A stretch of DNA of 64,000 nucleotides from contig NZ_FWFV01000001.1 in assembly GCF_900172315.1 (NCBI RefSeq), forward strand, positions 124,001 to 188,000, given 5' to 3'. Shown piece by piece: positions 26,728-36,211 of the stretch (its first letter is position 1; every line of letters begins with the position of its first letter). A model generated the notes under the pieces. That model ran no database searches. It worked only from the letters and a program-made list of their open reading frames with translations, and was not told the origin of the DNA. Made by a program: the position numbers and the translations under genes. This DNA is from Palleronia marisminoris (GTDB lineage: Bacteria > Pseudomonadota > Alphaproteobacteria > Rhodobacterales > Rhodobacteraceae).

Positions 26728-27609
26728 ATGCGGATCGCCAAGCCCATCATGACCGACATCCCCATTCTCGCCCTCGCCCGGGACATCCTGAACCGTCCTG
26801 CCCCGCGCGCCTCGTCCTTCATCGTCACGATCTACGGCGATATCGCCGCCCCGCGCGGGGGAACGCTGTGGATGGGATCCATGATCGAGTGTTGTGCGCG
26901 ACAGGGGATCAGCGAAAGCCTTGTCCGAACGGCGGTATCGCGCCTCGTCGCGGCGGGGCGCCTGGAAGGGGAGCGTGTCGGACGGCGCAGCTACTATCGC
27001 CTGACTCCGGCCGCGCAGGCCGAATTCTCGGAGGCCGCGCGGATCCTCTACTCACCCCCGCCGCCCGCGCGAGGGTGGCTTCTTGCCCTGGGACCACAGC
27101 GACCGGACTCGGGGGGGTGGGCCGCGCTTGGCCCCGTGGCGGCACTGGCGCCGAACCGCGCCGACATCCTGCGCCCCCCCGATGTCCCCGTCCTGTCGAC
27201 CGATGATCTTCCACCAGAAGCCCTGTCCGACACCGGCGCCCGGCTCTGGCCGATCGAGGACGTTGCGGGAACGTATCGCGCCTTCCTCGACGTGTTCGGT
27301 CCGCTGACCGAGGCGCTTGGCGACACGAGCCAACTTGACGGTGCGACCGCATTGGCGCTGCGCCTGCGGCTGGTCGACGCCTATCGGCGGGCCGCCCTGC
27401 CCGACCCGAGACTGCCACCGTCGGCCCTTCCCCAGGACTGGCCCGGAACCGAAGCCCGAGACGCCTTCGTCTCGATCTACGTTGCTGTGGCCGAGACTGC
27501 CGATGCCGAGATCGGGCGGAGTTTCGGTGACAAGACAGCCCCTCTGCCGCTCGAGACACCCGCGACACGGGACCGGATCTCTCGGCTCTTGCGGGTTGCG
27601 GATCAGTGA
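26728..27609 (+). CDS. paaX: PaaX-family phenylacetyl-CoA-responsive repressor
   Basis: The 293-aa protein has the PaaX layout. A GntR-like winged helix lies in the N-terminal 90 residues (ASSFIVTIYGDIAAPRGGTLWMGSMIE and VRTAVSRLVAAGRLEGERVGRRSYYRLT), then come a central domain and a C-terminal domain. In characterised bacteria PaaX represses paa genes and is released by phenylacetyl-CoA. ATG 26728 or ATG 26749 could be the start; neither has a strong ribosome-binding site. It is followed by an 11-bp inverted repeat and the paaJ-paaABCDE-paaZ operon. Confidence 0.9.
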   Translation: MRIAKPIMTDIPILALARDILNRPAPRASSFIVTIYGDIAAPRGGTLWMGSMIECCARQGISESLVRTAVSRLVAAGRLEGERVGRRSYYRLTPAAQAEFSEAARILYSPPPPARGWLLALGPQRPDSGGWAALGPVAALAPNRADILRPPDVPVLSTDDLPPEALSDTGARLWPIEDVAGTYRAFLDVFGPLTEALGDTSQLDGATALALRLRLVDAYRRAALPDPRLPPSALPQDWPGTEARDAFVSIYVAVAETADAEIGRSFGDKTAPLPLETPATRDRISRLLRVADQ

Positions 27610-27665
27610 AGCATCACACATTTCTCGAACCACCCCTTTACGTGTGATGCTTTTCGCCCTACCTT
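27609..27665 (+). promoter_or_regulatory. Probable PaaX operator and promoter of the paaJ operon
   Basis: AAGCATCACAC (27609-27619) and its exact inverse GTGTGATGCTT (27642-27652) have centres 33 bp apart, about three helical turns. TTTACG (27637-27642) and TACCTT (27660-27665), 17 bases apart, could be -35 and -10 boxes with the right arm between them. TGTGAT is also part of the E. coli PaaX site. The repeat overlaps the paaX stop codon, so a terminator role (22-nt loop, then TTTT) is the alternative. Confidence 0.55.
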
Positions 27666-27713
27666 CCTTGCAGACCGGCGGCGCAATCTGCCCGGTTGCT
27701 TGGGGAGGATCAC

Positions 27714-28919
27714 ATGACCGACGCTTTCGTCTGCGATGCCTTGCGTACGCCCGTCGGGCGCTATGGCGGCGCATTGTCGTCCGTGAGGGCGGACGATCTG
27801 GGGGCTGTTCCCATGGCTGCGCTGATGCAGCGCAACGGGTCGGCAGACTGGGCGGGGCTGGACGACGTGATCCTCGGCTGCGCGAACCAGGCGGGCGAGG
27901 ACAACCGCAACGTGGCCCGCATGTCTGCGCTGCTGGCGGGACTGCCCATCGAGGTTCCGGGAACGACGATCAACCGCCTGTGCGGGTCCGGTATGGACGC
28001 GATCGGCATGGCCGCGCGGGCGATCCGCGCCGGGGATGCCGACTGGATGATGGCCGGCGGCGTCGAAAGCATGAGCCGCGCGCCCTTCGTGGTCGCCAAG
28101 CCTGACACCGCCTTCTCGCGCAACGCCGAGATGTACGACACCACGATCGGGTGGCGGTTCAAGAACCCCAAGCTGGCCACGGCGCACGGGGCCCACTCCA
28201 TGCCCGAGACCGCCGACAACGTGGCCGAGGATTACGGGATCAGCCGCGAAGACCAGGACGCCTTCGCCGCCCGCAGTCAGGCCCGCTGGGACGCTGCGCA
28301 ATCCGCGGGTGTGTTCGCGGACGAGATCGTGCCCGTCACCCTCCCGCAGCGGAAGGGAGATCCGATCGTCGTGGACACGGACGAGCATCCCCGCCCCGGC
28401 ACGACCATAGAGAAGCTGGCGAAGCTGCGCGGCGTGAACGGGCCGGACCTGTCCGTCACGGCGGGCAATGCGTCCGGCGTCAATGACGGGGCCGCTGCGG
28501 CCATCGTCGCCTCCGAGGCAGCAGCCCGGTCCAACGGCCTGACGCCCCGGGCGCGCGTGGTCGCCATGGCGGCGGCAGGCGTGCCGCCCCGGATCATGGG
28601 CATGGGGCCGGTGCCTGCCGTGCGCAAGGTGCTCGACCGGGCCGGGCTGACCCTGTCCCAGATGGACGTGATCGAGCTGAACGAGGCCTTCGCCGCGCAA
28701 TCGCTCGCCGTCCTGCGCGAGCTTGGCGTGCCCGACGATGCGGACCACGTCAACGCCAATGGCGGCGCGATCGCCATCGGCCACCCGCTTGGCATGTCGG
28801 GCGCGCGGCTCGTGATCCATGCCACCAACCAGCTTCACCGAACCGGCGGGCAGTATGCGCTCTGCACCATGTGCGTCGGTGTCGGACAGGGGATCGCGAT
28901 GATCCTCGAACGAGTATGA
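27714..28919 (+). CDS. paaJ: 3-oxoadipyl-CoA/acetyl-CoA thiolase
   Basis: The roughly 401-aa thiolase has the acyl-accepting Cys in [10 protein letters not shown], the His in [16 protein letters not shown] and the second Cys in [10 protein letters not shown]. It should cleave 3-oxoadipyl-CoA to succinyl-CoA and acetyl-CoA, the last step of phenylacetate catabolism (it would serve 2,3-dehydroadipyl-derived intermediates too). The start is ATG 27714, with GGGGAGG just before it. It leads the operon that continues with paaABCDE. Confidence 0.92.
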   Translation: MTDAFVCDALRTPVGRYGGALSSVRADDLGAVPMAALMQRNGSADWAGLDDVILGCANQAGEDNRNVARMSALLAGLPIEVPGTTINRLCGSGMDAIGMAARAIRAGDADWMMAGGVESMSRAPFVVAKPDTAFSRNAEMYDTTIGWRFKNPKLATAHGAHSMPETADNVAEDYGISREDQDAFAARSQARWDAAQSAGVFADEIVPVTLPQRKGDPIVVDTDEHPRPGTTIEKLAKLRGVNGPDLSVTAGNASGVNDGAAAAIVASEAAARSNGLTPRARVVAMAAAGVPPRIMGMGPVPAVRKVLDRAGLTLSQMDVIELNEAFAAQSLAVLRELGVPDDADHVNANGGAIAIGHPLGMSGARLVIHATNQLHRTGGQYALCTMCVGVGQGIAMILERV

Positions 28920-28941
28920 CCCTTCTCAGGAGGACAAGATC

Positions 28942-29934
28942 ATGTATGCCCAGATGGTGAAATCCGAAGGCGGCGACGCCGAGGCGACCCCCGAGGAACT
29001 GGCGTTCCAGGCGCGCATCGACCGCGACGAGAAGATCGAGCCGAAGGAGTGGATGCCCGAAGGCTACCGCAAGACCCTCATCCGGCAGATCGGCCAGCAC
29101 GCCCATTCCGAGATCGTCGGCCAGCTTCCCGAGGGCAACTGGATCACCCGCGCCCCCACGCTCGAGCGCAAGGCGATCCTGCTGGCGAAGGTACAGGACG
29201 AGGCCGGCCACGGGCTATACCTGTATTCCGCGGCCGAGACGCTGGGCGTAAGCCGCGACGAGCTTCTGGAGAAGCTCCATTCCGGCGAGATGAAGTATTC
29301 GTCGATTTTCAACTATCCCACGCTGACCTGGGCCGACATGGGTGCGGTCGGCTGGCTGGTGGATGGCGCGGCGATCATGAACCAGGTGCCGCTGCAGCGG
29401 ACCTCGTACGGTCCCTATTCCCGCGCCATGATCCGCATCTGCAAGGAAGAGAGCTTCCACCAGCGGCAGGGCTACCACATCATGATGAAGATGGCCCGCG
29501 GCACGCCCGAGCAGAAGGAAATGGCGCAGGATGCGCTGAATCGCTTCTGGTTCCCGTCGCTGATGATGTTCGGCCCTTCCGACAAGGACTCGGTCCATTC
29601 CGAGAAATCCATGGCGTGGAAGATCAAGATCAACACCAATGACGAGTTGCGCCAGCGCTTCGTTAACGAGACGGTGCCGCAGGCCGAGTTCCTGGGCCTG
29701 ACCGTCCCGGACCCCGAGCTCGCATGGAACGAAGAAAAGCAGGGCTACGACTTCAGCGAACCCGACTGGGCCGAGTTCTTCGACGTCATCAAGGGCAACG
29801 GCCCCTGCAACCGCGAGCGCCTGGCCACCCGCAAGGACGCTTGGGACGAGGGCGCGTGGTTCCGTGATGGCCTGACCGCCCATGCCGAGAAATCCGCCAA
29901 ACGCCGCGCCGCCGCCCGCCACGCGGCCGAGTGA
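28942..29934 (+). CDS. paaA: 1,2-phenylacetyl-CoA epoxidase catalytic subunit PaaA
   Basis: The 330-aa protein is the catalytic diiron subunit of the ring-epoxidising complex. Ferritin-like metal ligands are visible in [20 protein letters not shown] and in [15 protein letters not shown] (ExxH). With PaaC as structural partner and PaaE as reductase it converts phenylacetyl-CoA to the 1,2-epoxide using O2 and NADPH. A strong AGGAGG lies upstream of ATG 28942; the gene is 22 bases after paaJ. Confidence 0.97.
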   Translation: MYAQMVKSEGGDAEATPEELAFQARIDRDEKIEPKEWMPEGYRKTLIRQIGQHAHSEIVGQLPEGNWITRAPTLERKAILLAKVQDEAGHGLYLYSAAETLGVSRDELLEKLHSGEMKYSSIFNYPTLTWADMGAVGWLVDGAAIMNQVPLQRTSYGPYSRAMIRICKEESFHQRQGYHIMMKMARGTPEQKEMAQDALNRFWFPSLMMFGPSDKDSVHSEKSMAWKIKINTNDELRQRFVNETVPQAEFLGLTVPDPELAWNEEKQGYDFSEPDWAEFFDVIKGNGPCNRERLATRKDAWDEGAWFRDGLTAHAEKSAKRRAAARHAAE

Positions 29935-29956
29935 GACGCCCCAAGGAGGATAAGAC

Positions 29957-30241
29957 ATGTCGAAGGAATGGCCGCTCTGGGAGATCTTCATTCGCGGACA
30001 GCACGGGCTGAACCACCGTCACGTTGGCAGCCTGCACGCGCCTGACGCGGAGATGGCAGTCTCGAATGCGCGCGATGTCTACACGCGCCGGAAGGAGGGC
30101 GTCTCGATCTGGGTCGTCCGCTCGGCCGACATCACCGCGTCTTCGCCCTCGGACAAGGGACCGCTGTTCGACCCGGCCGAGGACAAGGTCTATCGCCACC
30201 CGACCTTCTACGACATCCCGGATGAAGTGGGGCATATGTGA
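29957..30241 (+). CDS. paaB: Phenylacetyl-CoA epoxidase subunit PaaB
   Basis: The 94-aa protein matches PaaB in length and sequence (WEIFIRGQHGLNHRHVGSLHAPD, VWVVRSADI-like ISIWVVRSADITASSP). PaaB bridges PaaAC dimers in the epoxidase complex. An AGGAGG precedes ATG 29957. Its stop overlaps the paaC start as TGATG. Confidence 0.95.
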   Translation: MSKEWPLWEIFIRGQHGLNHRHVGSLHAPDAEMAVSNARDVYTRRKEGVSIWVVRSADITASSPSDKGPLFDPAEDKVYRHPTFYDIPDEVGHM

Positions 30242-31095
30242 TGCCATCCCTTCCCGACATGAACACGCCGAATGTGGAAGAGCTCGCCGCCCGCGCGGCC
30301 AAGGGGCAATCCCACGATCCGCATCTGGAAAACGTCGAACTGAAGCCGGCCTTCTTCGACTGGCTCTGCCGGATGGGCGACAGCACGTTGATCCTCGGTC
30401 ACCGGGTTTCCGAATGGTGCGGCAAGGCCCCGGCGCTGGAAGAGGACATCGCGCTGGCCAATACCGCACTCGATCTCATCGGCCATACGCAGATGTGGCT
30501 TGGCCTCGCGGCCGAGGTCGAGGATGCGGGGCGCGATGCCGACCGGTTGGCCTATCTCCGCGACGCGATGAAGTTCCGCAACCTGCTGATCGTCGAGCTG
30601 CCGAAGGGCGACATGGCGCAGACGGTCATGCGGCAGTTCCTGTTCGACGCCTGGCATCACGCGATGCTCACCCGGCTGCTGTCCTCTACCTCGCCACGCG
30701 TGGCCGAAATTGCCGCCAAGGCGCTGAAGGAGGTCACCTACCACCTCGAGCGGTCGTCGGACCTCGTGATCCGGCTGGGCGACGGCACCGAGGAAAGCAA
30801 CCGCCGCATGAGGCACGCGCTGGACATCCTCTGGCCCTACACGGGCGAAATGTTCATGACCGACAGCGTCGACGAGGCCGTCGCGGCCGAGGGCATCGCC
30901 CCCCGCGCCGATGAGTTGCGCACCGAATGGGTAGAGACGGTGCGCGAGGTTCTTGACGAGGCGACGCTCGACTTGCCCAAGGCGAAGGCCGATGCACAGA
31001 AGGGCGGCAAGAGCGGGCGCCATACCGAGCATCTGGGCTTCCTTCTGGCCGAGATGCAGTTCCTTCAGCGTGCGTATCCGGGGGCCGAGTGGTGA
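30241..31095 (+). CDS. paaC: Phenylacetyl-CoA epoxidase structural subunit PaaC
   Basis: The 284-aa ferritin-like protein is the non-catalytic partner of PaaA in the epoxidase heterodimer. Helical segments LANTALDLIGHTQMWLGLAAE and QFLFDAWHHAMLTRLLSS match the family. ATG 30241 overlaps the paaB stop (TGATG); an ATG six codons later is also possible. Its own stop overlaps the paaD start in the same way. Confidence 0.95.
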   Translation: MPSLPDMNTPNVEELAARAAKGQSHDPHLENVELKPAFFDWLCRMGDSTLILGHRVSEWCGKAPALEEDIALANTALDLIGHTQMWLGLAAEVEDAGRDADRLAYLRDAMKFRNLLIVELPKGDMAQTVMRQFLFDAWHHAMLTRLLSSTSPRVAEIAAKALKEVTYHLERSSDLVIRLGDGTEESNRRMRHALDILWPYTGEMFMTDSVDEAVAAEGIAPRADELRTEWVETVREVLDEATLDLPKAKADAQKGGKSGRHTEHLGFLLAEMQFLQRAYPGAEW

Positions 31096-31616
31096 TGCTG
31101 GACACGCGCCCCCAAACGGACGAAATCTGGCGCTGGCTGGCCGAGGTCGAGGACCCCGAGATCCCCGTGATCTCGGTCGTGGATCTCGGCATCGTGCGGC
31201 AGGTGGACTGGCAGGGCGATACGCTCGTCGTCGCGGTGACGCCGACTTATTCCGGCTGCCCCGCCGTGAGCGTCATCAACTTCGAGATCGAAAAGCACCT
31301 GCGCGCCAAGGGCATCGAGGATCTGCGGATCGAGCGGCGCCTGTCGCCACCCTGGACGACCGAATGGCTCAGCGATGCGGGGCGGGAAAAGCTGAAAGCG
31401 TACGGCATCGCGCCCCCGATCCCCGACACCGGCACGCCTGACCGCAAGGCGCAACGCGCCGCCCGGCTGGCAGGACGGTCCGCCCTCGACGTGGAATGCC
31501 CCCGCTGCGGGTCGCGCGAGACTGAGCGTGTCAGCCAGTTCGGATCGACCCCGTGTAAGGCCTCGTGGCGGTGCCGCGACTGCCTGGAACCCTTCGACTA
31601 TTTCAAGTGCATCTGA
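31095..31616 (+). CDS. paaD: PaaD, MIP18-family assembly factor for the epoxidase
   Basis: The 173-aa protein has an N-terminal DUF59/MIP18 domain (EVEDPEIPVISVVDLGIV; TPTYSGCPAVSVI) and a C-terminal Cys cluster (VECPRCGSRET, then WRCRDC) that could bind zinc or iron. PaaD is thought to help metal-centre assembly or maturation in the epoxidase. ATG 31095 overlaps the paaC stop (TGATG). Confidence 0.95.
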   Translation: MLDTRPQTDEIWRWLAEVEDPEIPVISVVDLGIVRQVDWQGDTLVVAVTPTYSGCPAVSVINFEIEKHLRAKGIEDLRIERRLSPPWTTEWLSDAGREKLKAYGIAPPIPDTGTPDRKAQRAARLAGRSALDVECPRCGSRETERVSQFGSTPCKASWRCRDCLEPFDYFKCI

Positions 31617-31620
31617 GCCC

Positions 31621-32697
31621 ATGTCCCGATTTCATCCCCTGACCGTCACCGATGTCCGGCGCGACACCCGCGACGCCGTGGTGTTGACGCTGACCCCGCC
31701 CGAAGGGTCTGCCGACGCCTTCGCCTTCATGCAGGGGCAGTACCTGACCTTGCGCCGCTCGTTCGACGGCGAAGAACTGCGCCGCTCGTACTCGATCTGC
31801 TCGGGGCGCAACGACGGCACCTTGCGCGTGGCCATCAAGCGCGTGGATGGCGGCGCCTTCTCGACCTGGGCGAACGAGGGCCTGTCGCCCGGCGACACGG
31901 TCGAGGCGATGCCGCCGATGGGCAAGTTCCACGTCGACCTCGACCCGTCGACCGAACGGCACCACCTCGCCTTCGCGGCGGGGTCCGGCATCACGCCGGT
32001 TCTTTCGATCATCAAGACGACGCTGGCCGAGGAACCCGGATCGCGCGTCACCCTCGTCTATTCCAACAGCCAGATCAGCGGGATCATGTTCCGCGAGGAG
32101 CTGGACGACCTGAAGAACGAGTACATGGGGCGCTTCTCGATCCTACATGTTCTGGGCGGCGAGGCGCAGGATATCGACCTTTTCTCGGGGCGCATCGACG
32201 CCGAGAAGATGGACGCGCTCTTCGAACGCTGGATCGATCCGGCGTCGGTCGACCATGCCTTCATCTGCGGGCCCGAGGGGATGATGCTGACCGTGGCCGA
32301 GGGCCTGAAGCGGCACGGGCTTTCCGAGGACCGGATCAAGTTCGAGCTCTTCGCCTCGTCTCAGCCGGGTCGCGCGAAGACCCGCGCCGTGTCCCGGCAG
32401 GAGGCTCGCAAGGGCGACATGTGCGAGGCGAAGGTGACGCTCGACGGTACCACGCGCACGTTCACGATGCCCAAGGACGGCACCGCCATCCTGGATGCGG
32501 CGCTGGCGAACAACATCGACGCGCCATGGTCGTGCAAGGCCGGTGTCTGCTCGACCTGCCGCGCCAAGGTGCTGGAGGGCGAGGTCGAGATGATCCAGAA
32601 CCAGGCGCTCGAGGATTACGAGGTGCGGGCGGGATATGTCCTCAGCTGCCAGTGCGTCCCCCTCTCGGACAAGGTGGTGCTGAGCTATGACGAATGA
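31621..32697 (+). CDS. paaE: Phenylacetyl-CoA epoxidase reductase PaaE
   Basis: The 358-aa protein has an FAD domain (RRSYSICSG), an NADPH domain (AAGSGITPVLSI; CGPEGMM) and a C-terminal plant-type [2Fe-2S] ferredoxin (WSCKAGVCSTC plus a later Cys). It passes electrons from NADPH to the PaaA diiron site. It starts four bases after paaD. Its last 11 bases overlap the next gene. Confidence 0.96.
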   Translation: MSRFHPLTVTDVRRDTRDAVVLTLTPPEGSADAFAFMQGQYLTLRRSFDGEELRRSYSICSGRNDGTLRVAIKRVDGGAFSTWANEGLSPGDTVEAMPPMGKFHVDLDPSTERHHLAFAAGSGITPVLSIIKTTLAEEPGSRVTLVYSNSQISGIMFREELDDLKNEYMGRFSILHVLGGEAQDIDLFSGRIDAEKMDALFERWIDPASVDHAFICGPEGMMLTVAEGLKRHGLSEDRIKFELFASSQPGRAKTRAVSRQEARKGDMCEAKVTLDGTTRTFTMPKDGTAILDAALANNIDAPWSCKAGVCSTCRAKVLEGEVEMIQNQALEDYEVRAGYVLSCQCVPLSDKVVLSYDE

Positions 32698-33460
32698 CGC
32701 GCTGCCCATCGGCGACTACCTTGCGCGCGGGGGCAAGCTGACCGCGCCCGACAACGTGCCGCCCCGCTACCGCGGCGAACTGTTGCGGATGATGTCCTCC
32801 TTCGTGGACAGCGAGCTGGCCGGTTCGGCCGGGTTCGCGGGCGCGATCAACTGGGCGCCCGGCATCAAGGAGCGCATCGCCGCCAGCCGTATCACGCTGG
32901 AAAAGGCCGACCATGCCGAACGTGTCCTCGACCTGATGGAAGAGTTCGGCATGGACAAGTCGCTCTACAATCGCGTCCATGACTGGGCCGCGCGGGTGGA
33001 TCGTGACGCGCGCCTGAACCCCGAGCGTCAGGGCGGCGACATGCGCCTGTCGGTCTTCCACTACCCGCTTGCAGGGTGGACGGACGCGGTGGTCCTGAAC
33101 GTGCTGATGGGGCTTGCGACCCTCGTTCACCTGTCGGAACTGTCGCACGCCTCCTACGAACCCTTCGCCGAGCAGGTCCGCGAGATCGCGCCGCGCGAAC
33201 GACGCCACATGGAGCTCGGGCTGGAAGGTCTCGAACGGATCGTCGCCTCGGATGAGGGTCGCGCCGAGGCGCAGGCGTCGGTCGCCTACTGGTATCCGCG
33301 CGTGGCCGAGACGTTCGGCCCCGCCGCATCCGGCAGGTTCGAGCGCCTGCGCGAGATGGGTCTGCGCCATCGCGCAAACACCGACCTTTTGGCCGAATGG
33401 ACGACGGATGCCCGCGCGAGGCTGTCGTCCCTTGGCCTCGACCCGGAAGGAATCTCCTGA
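32687..33460 (+). CDS. Additional ferritin-like Phenylacetic-acid-catabolism family protein
   Basis: The 257-aa protein is related to the PaaA/PaaC ferritin-like fold but is not a copy of either. Possible metal ligands are Glu in DSELAG, Glu/His in LEKADHAERV, Glu/His in LSELSHASYE and the ExxH in RERRHMEL. The four helices therefore could hold a diiron site. It overlaps paaE by 11 bases and paaZ by one (TGATG), so it is firmly embedded in the operon. I recognise it as a recurring gene between paaE and paaZ in related bacteria, but I know of no assigned role. Confidence 0.8.
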   Translation: MTNDALPIGDYLARGGKLTAPDNVPPRYRGELLRMMSSFVDSELAGSAGFAGAINWAPGIKERIAASRITLEKADHAERVLDLMEEFGMDKSLYNRVHDWAARVDRDARLNPERQGGDMRLSVFHYPLAGWTDAVVLNVLMGLATLVHLSELSHASYEPFAEQVREIAPRERRHMELGLEGLERIVASDEGRAEAQASVAYWYPRVAETFGPAASGRFERLREMGLRHRANTDLLAEWTTDARARLSSLGLDPEGIS

Positions 33461-35523
33461 TGTTCGACGTAAGCGCAGCCCCCCGTCGCCTCGAAAGTTA
33501 CCTTGAAGGGGCGTGGCGTGCCGGCGAGAGCGAAGGACGCGACATCGCGCATGCCGCCACTGGCGAGACGGTTGCCCGGATCGGCGCCGAAGGGCTCGAC
33601 CTCGCGGCCGCCCTCGACTGGGGGCGCCGGGTGGGCGGCCCCGGCTTGCGTCGGCATACCATCCACGAACGCGCGCTGATGCTGAAGGCCGTGGGCCTAA
33701 AGCTGATGGAGGTGAAAGAGGCCTTCTACCAGGAGAACTTCCGCACCGGCGCGACCCGCAAGGACGGGTTCGTGGATATCGACGGCGGGATCGGCACCCT
33801 GCTGACCTTCGCGTCGCGCGCACGTCGCGAATGGCCCAATGCGCGCGTCCTGCCGGAAGGCCCGGTCGAACAGCTGTCGAAGGACGGATCCTTCGTAGCG
33901 CGCCACGTCCTGTCGCCGATGGAAGGCGTGGCGATCCACATCAATGCGTTCAACTTCCCCGTCTGGGGCATGCTGGAGAAGATCGCGCCGTCCCTGATTG
34001 CGGGGATGCCCTGCCTCGTGAAGCCGGCCTCGCAGACCGCCTATCTGACCGAAAGCGTCGTCCGCGCGATCCTCGAGACGGGCATCCTGCCGGACGGGGC
34101 ACTGCAGTTGCTCAGCGGATCCGCGGGCGACCTTCTCGACCACGTCACACCGCAGGACGTCGTCACCTTCACCGGGTCGGCCAATACGGGCCTGAAGCTT
34201 CGGGCTCATCCGGCGATCCTTTCGAACTCGGTCCGGTTCACGATGGAGGCCGACAGCCTCAACGCCGCCGTCCTCGGCCCTGACGCCGGTCCGGACAGCC
34301 CCGAGTTCGACCTTTTCGTGCGCGAGGTCGCGCGCGAGATGACGGCCAAGGCGGGACAGAAATGTACCGCGATCCGCCGCGTCATCGTGCCCGCCGCCCA
34401 GGAAAACGCCGTGATCGACGCGTTGGCCGCGCGGCTTGGCAAGGCGATCCCCGGCCTGCCGGACGACGCAGACGCCCGCATGGGCGCCCTTGTCAGCCTT
34501 GGCGACCGCGAGACGGTGCGCGAGCAGGTCGCGAAACTGTCCGCCGAGGCCGAGATCGTCGTCGGCGATCCGTCGCGGGTCCAGACCGTCTCGGGCGATC
34601 CCGACACGGGCGCGTTCCTGAACCCCGTTCTGCTGCGCTGCGCCGACCCGATGCGGGCGCGCGCCGTCCACGAGGTCGAGGCGTTCGGGCCCGTCGCCAC
34701 CGTGATGGCCTATGCCGACACGGATGAGGCGGTGACGCTGGCGCGGATGGGCAAGGGCTCGCTCGTGTCGTCGCTGTTCACCAACGACGCCGAGGTTGCG
34801 CGGGAGGTCGTGCTGGGCATGGCGACGTGGCACGGGCGCGTGATGATCGGCAATCGCGGTTCGGCCAAATCCTCGACCGGGCACGGATCGCCGCTCGCGC
34901 CGCTGATCCATGGCGGCCCCGGCCGCGCGGGCGGCGGCGAAGAGATGGGCGGGATGCGCGGCGTGAAGCACTTCATGCAGCGCACCGCGGTACAGGGCAC
35001 GCCCGAGATGATTGCCGCCGTCACCGGCGAATGGGTCGACGGCGCGCCCGTCCGTGACGACGTTCACCCGTTCCGCAAGTCGCTTGCCGAGCTCCGGATC
35101 GGGGACCAGGTGCTGACCGACGCACGCGAGGTTTCGCAGGAGGACGTGGAGCATTTCGCCGAGTTCACCGGCGATACCTTCTACGCCCACATGGACAGCG
35201 ACGCCGCGAAGGCCAACCCGTTCTTCGAGGATCGCGTGGCCCACGGCTACCTGATCGCCTCCTTCGCCGCAGGCCTTTTCGTCTCGCCCGAGCCCGGCCC
35301 GGTCCTGGCGAATTACGGCGTGGACAACCTGCGCTTCGTGACGCCGGTCTATTTCGGCGACAGCCTGCGGGTCAGGCTGACCTGCAAGGCGATCAATCCG
35401 CGCGAGAATGCCGATCACGGCGAGGTTCGTTGGGACGCCCGCGTCACCAATCAGAAGGACGAGATCGTCGCCGAGTATGACGTCCTGACGATGGTGGCGA
35501 AGACTTGGCCGCTAAAGGACTGA
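33460..35523 (+). CDS. paaZ: Bifunctional oxepin-CoA hydrolase / 3-oxo-5,6-dehydrosuberyl-CoA semialdehyde dehydrogenase
   Basis: The 687-aa protein fuses an aldehyde dehydrogenase (about residues 1-520; Glu in FTMEADSLNAAVLGP, Cys in KAGQKCTAIRR) to a MaoC-like R-hydratase (about 545-680; FTGDTFYAHMDSDAAKANPF and VAHGYLIASF carry the Asp-His pair). The hydratase domain opens the oxepin ring and the dehydrogenase traps the reactive semialdehyde. Both halves keep their active-site residues, so leakage to tropone-type shunt products should be low. ATG 33460 overlaps the upstream stop. It is the last gene of the operon. Confidence 0.96.
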   Translation: MFDVSAAPRRLESYLEGAWRAGESEGRDIAHAATGETVARIGAEGLDLAAALDWGRRVGGPGLRRHTIHERALMLKAVGLKLMEVKEAFYQENFRTGATRKDGFVDIDGGIGTLLTFASRARREWPNARVLPEGPVEQLSKDGSFVARHVLSPMEGVAIHINAFNFPVWGMLEKIAPSLIAGMPCLVKPASQTAYLTESVVRAILETGILPDGALQLLSGSAGDLLDHVTPQDVVTFTGSANTGLKLRAHPAILSNSVRFTMEADSLNAAVLGPDAGPDSPEFDLFVREVAREMTAKAGQKCTAIRRVIVPAAQENAVIDALAARLGKAIPGLPDDADARMGALVSLGDRETVREQVAKLSAEAEIVVGDPSRVQTVSGDPDTGAFLNPVLLRCADPMRARAVHEVEAFGPVATVMAYADTDEAVTLARMGKGSLVSSLFTNDAEVAREVVLGMATWHGRVMIGNRGSAKSSTGHGSPLAPLIHGGPGRAGGGEEMGGMRGVKHFMQRTAVQGTPEMIAAVTGEWVDGAPVRDDVHPFRKSLAELRIGDQVLTDAREVSQEDVEHFAEFTGDTFYAHMDSDAAKANPFFEDRVAHGYLIASFAAGLFVSPEPGPVLANYGVDNLRFVTPVYFGDSLRVRLTCKAINPRENADHGEVRWDARVTNQKDEIVAEYDVLTMVAKTWPLKD

Positions 35524-35542
35524 CCCCGGTGTGGCCGTTCGC

Positions 35543-36142
35543 TTAGCGGACGGCCTTGACCCCTTCGAGGATCAGCGTGGTCGCCACGTCGGCGTAGTCG
35601 TCGCGCGAGATCGCGCCGCCTTCCTTGAACCACATGTAGACCCAGTTCATCATCCCGAAGAGAGACATGGTGACGGGCATCAGGAGCGGCCTGTCTTTCG
35701 AGGCGAGTTCGGGATGGATTTCGCGCAGCAGGGTCGAGAACCGCATGACGATCCGACGCTCCAGCGCGTTCAGCGCGTCGCGCTGCGCGTCCGACAGCGC
35801 GGGCCCGGCATTCAGCTGGACCTTGTGCTGGTCGTCGGCGCCGCGATAGACTTCCAGAACGGCACCGACCAGTAGGCGCAGACGCTGTTCGGGCGTCAGG
35901 CCCTCCGTCGGAACGTCGTCCAGCGACTGTTCGAGTTCTTCGAGATGTTCGCGGATGATCGCGAAGATCAGCGCGTCCTTCGACGGGTAATAGTGGTAGA
36001 GAAGCGATTTCGACACGCCCGCCGAGGTCGCGATCTGCGACATCGACGCCTTGTCCATGCCTTGCGTCGCGAAGACGCGCGCGGCCTCCTTGAGAAGGCC
36101 GAGCTTCTTTTCCTCGAAGTCGTTCGCGCGCGTTCTGGCCAT
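35543..36142 (-). CDS. paaR: TetR-family regulator, PaaR-like
   Basis: The 199-aa protein has a TetR helix-turn-helix at about residues 18-62 (ATQGMDKASMSQIATSAGVSKSLLYHYYPSKDALI) and an alpha-helical ligand domain. TetR regulators next to paaK in betaproteobacteria bind phenylacetyl-CoA-responsive palindromes like ACCGACCGGTCGGT. Two such sites occur in this window (25677-25693 and 38809-38825), so this protein is the natural candidate. It lies 69 bases after paaK on the same strand. Confidence 0.85.
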   Translation of the reverse strand: MARTRANDFEEKKLGLLKEAARVFATQGMDKASMSQIATSAGVSKSLLYHYYPSKDALIFAIIREHLEELEQSLDDVPTEGLTPEQRLRLLVGAVLEVYRGADDQHKVQLNAGPALSDAQRDALNALERRIVMRFSTLLREIHPELASKDRPLLMPVTMSLFGMMNWVYMWFKEGGAISRDDYADVATTLILEGVKAVR

Positions 36143-36211
36143 GGTGCATTCTTCCCGTTGGCGACCGGCGGACCCTCTAGCCCGCCATGCCTCCTGTTAC
36201 CAGCCGCCCGC

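Noticed and set aside
35543-35875. An open frame opposite the TetR gene as a small antisense protein
   Set aside because: It has no start signal or domain and mirrors the TetR codon bias.
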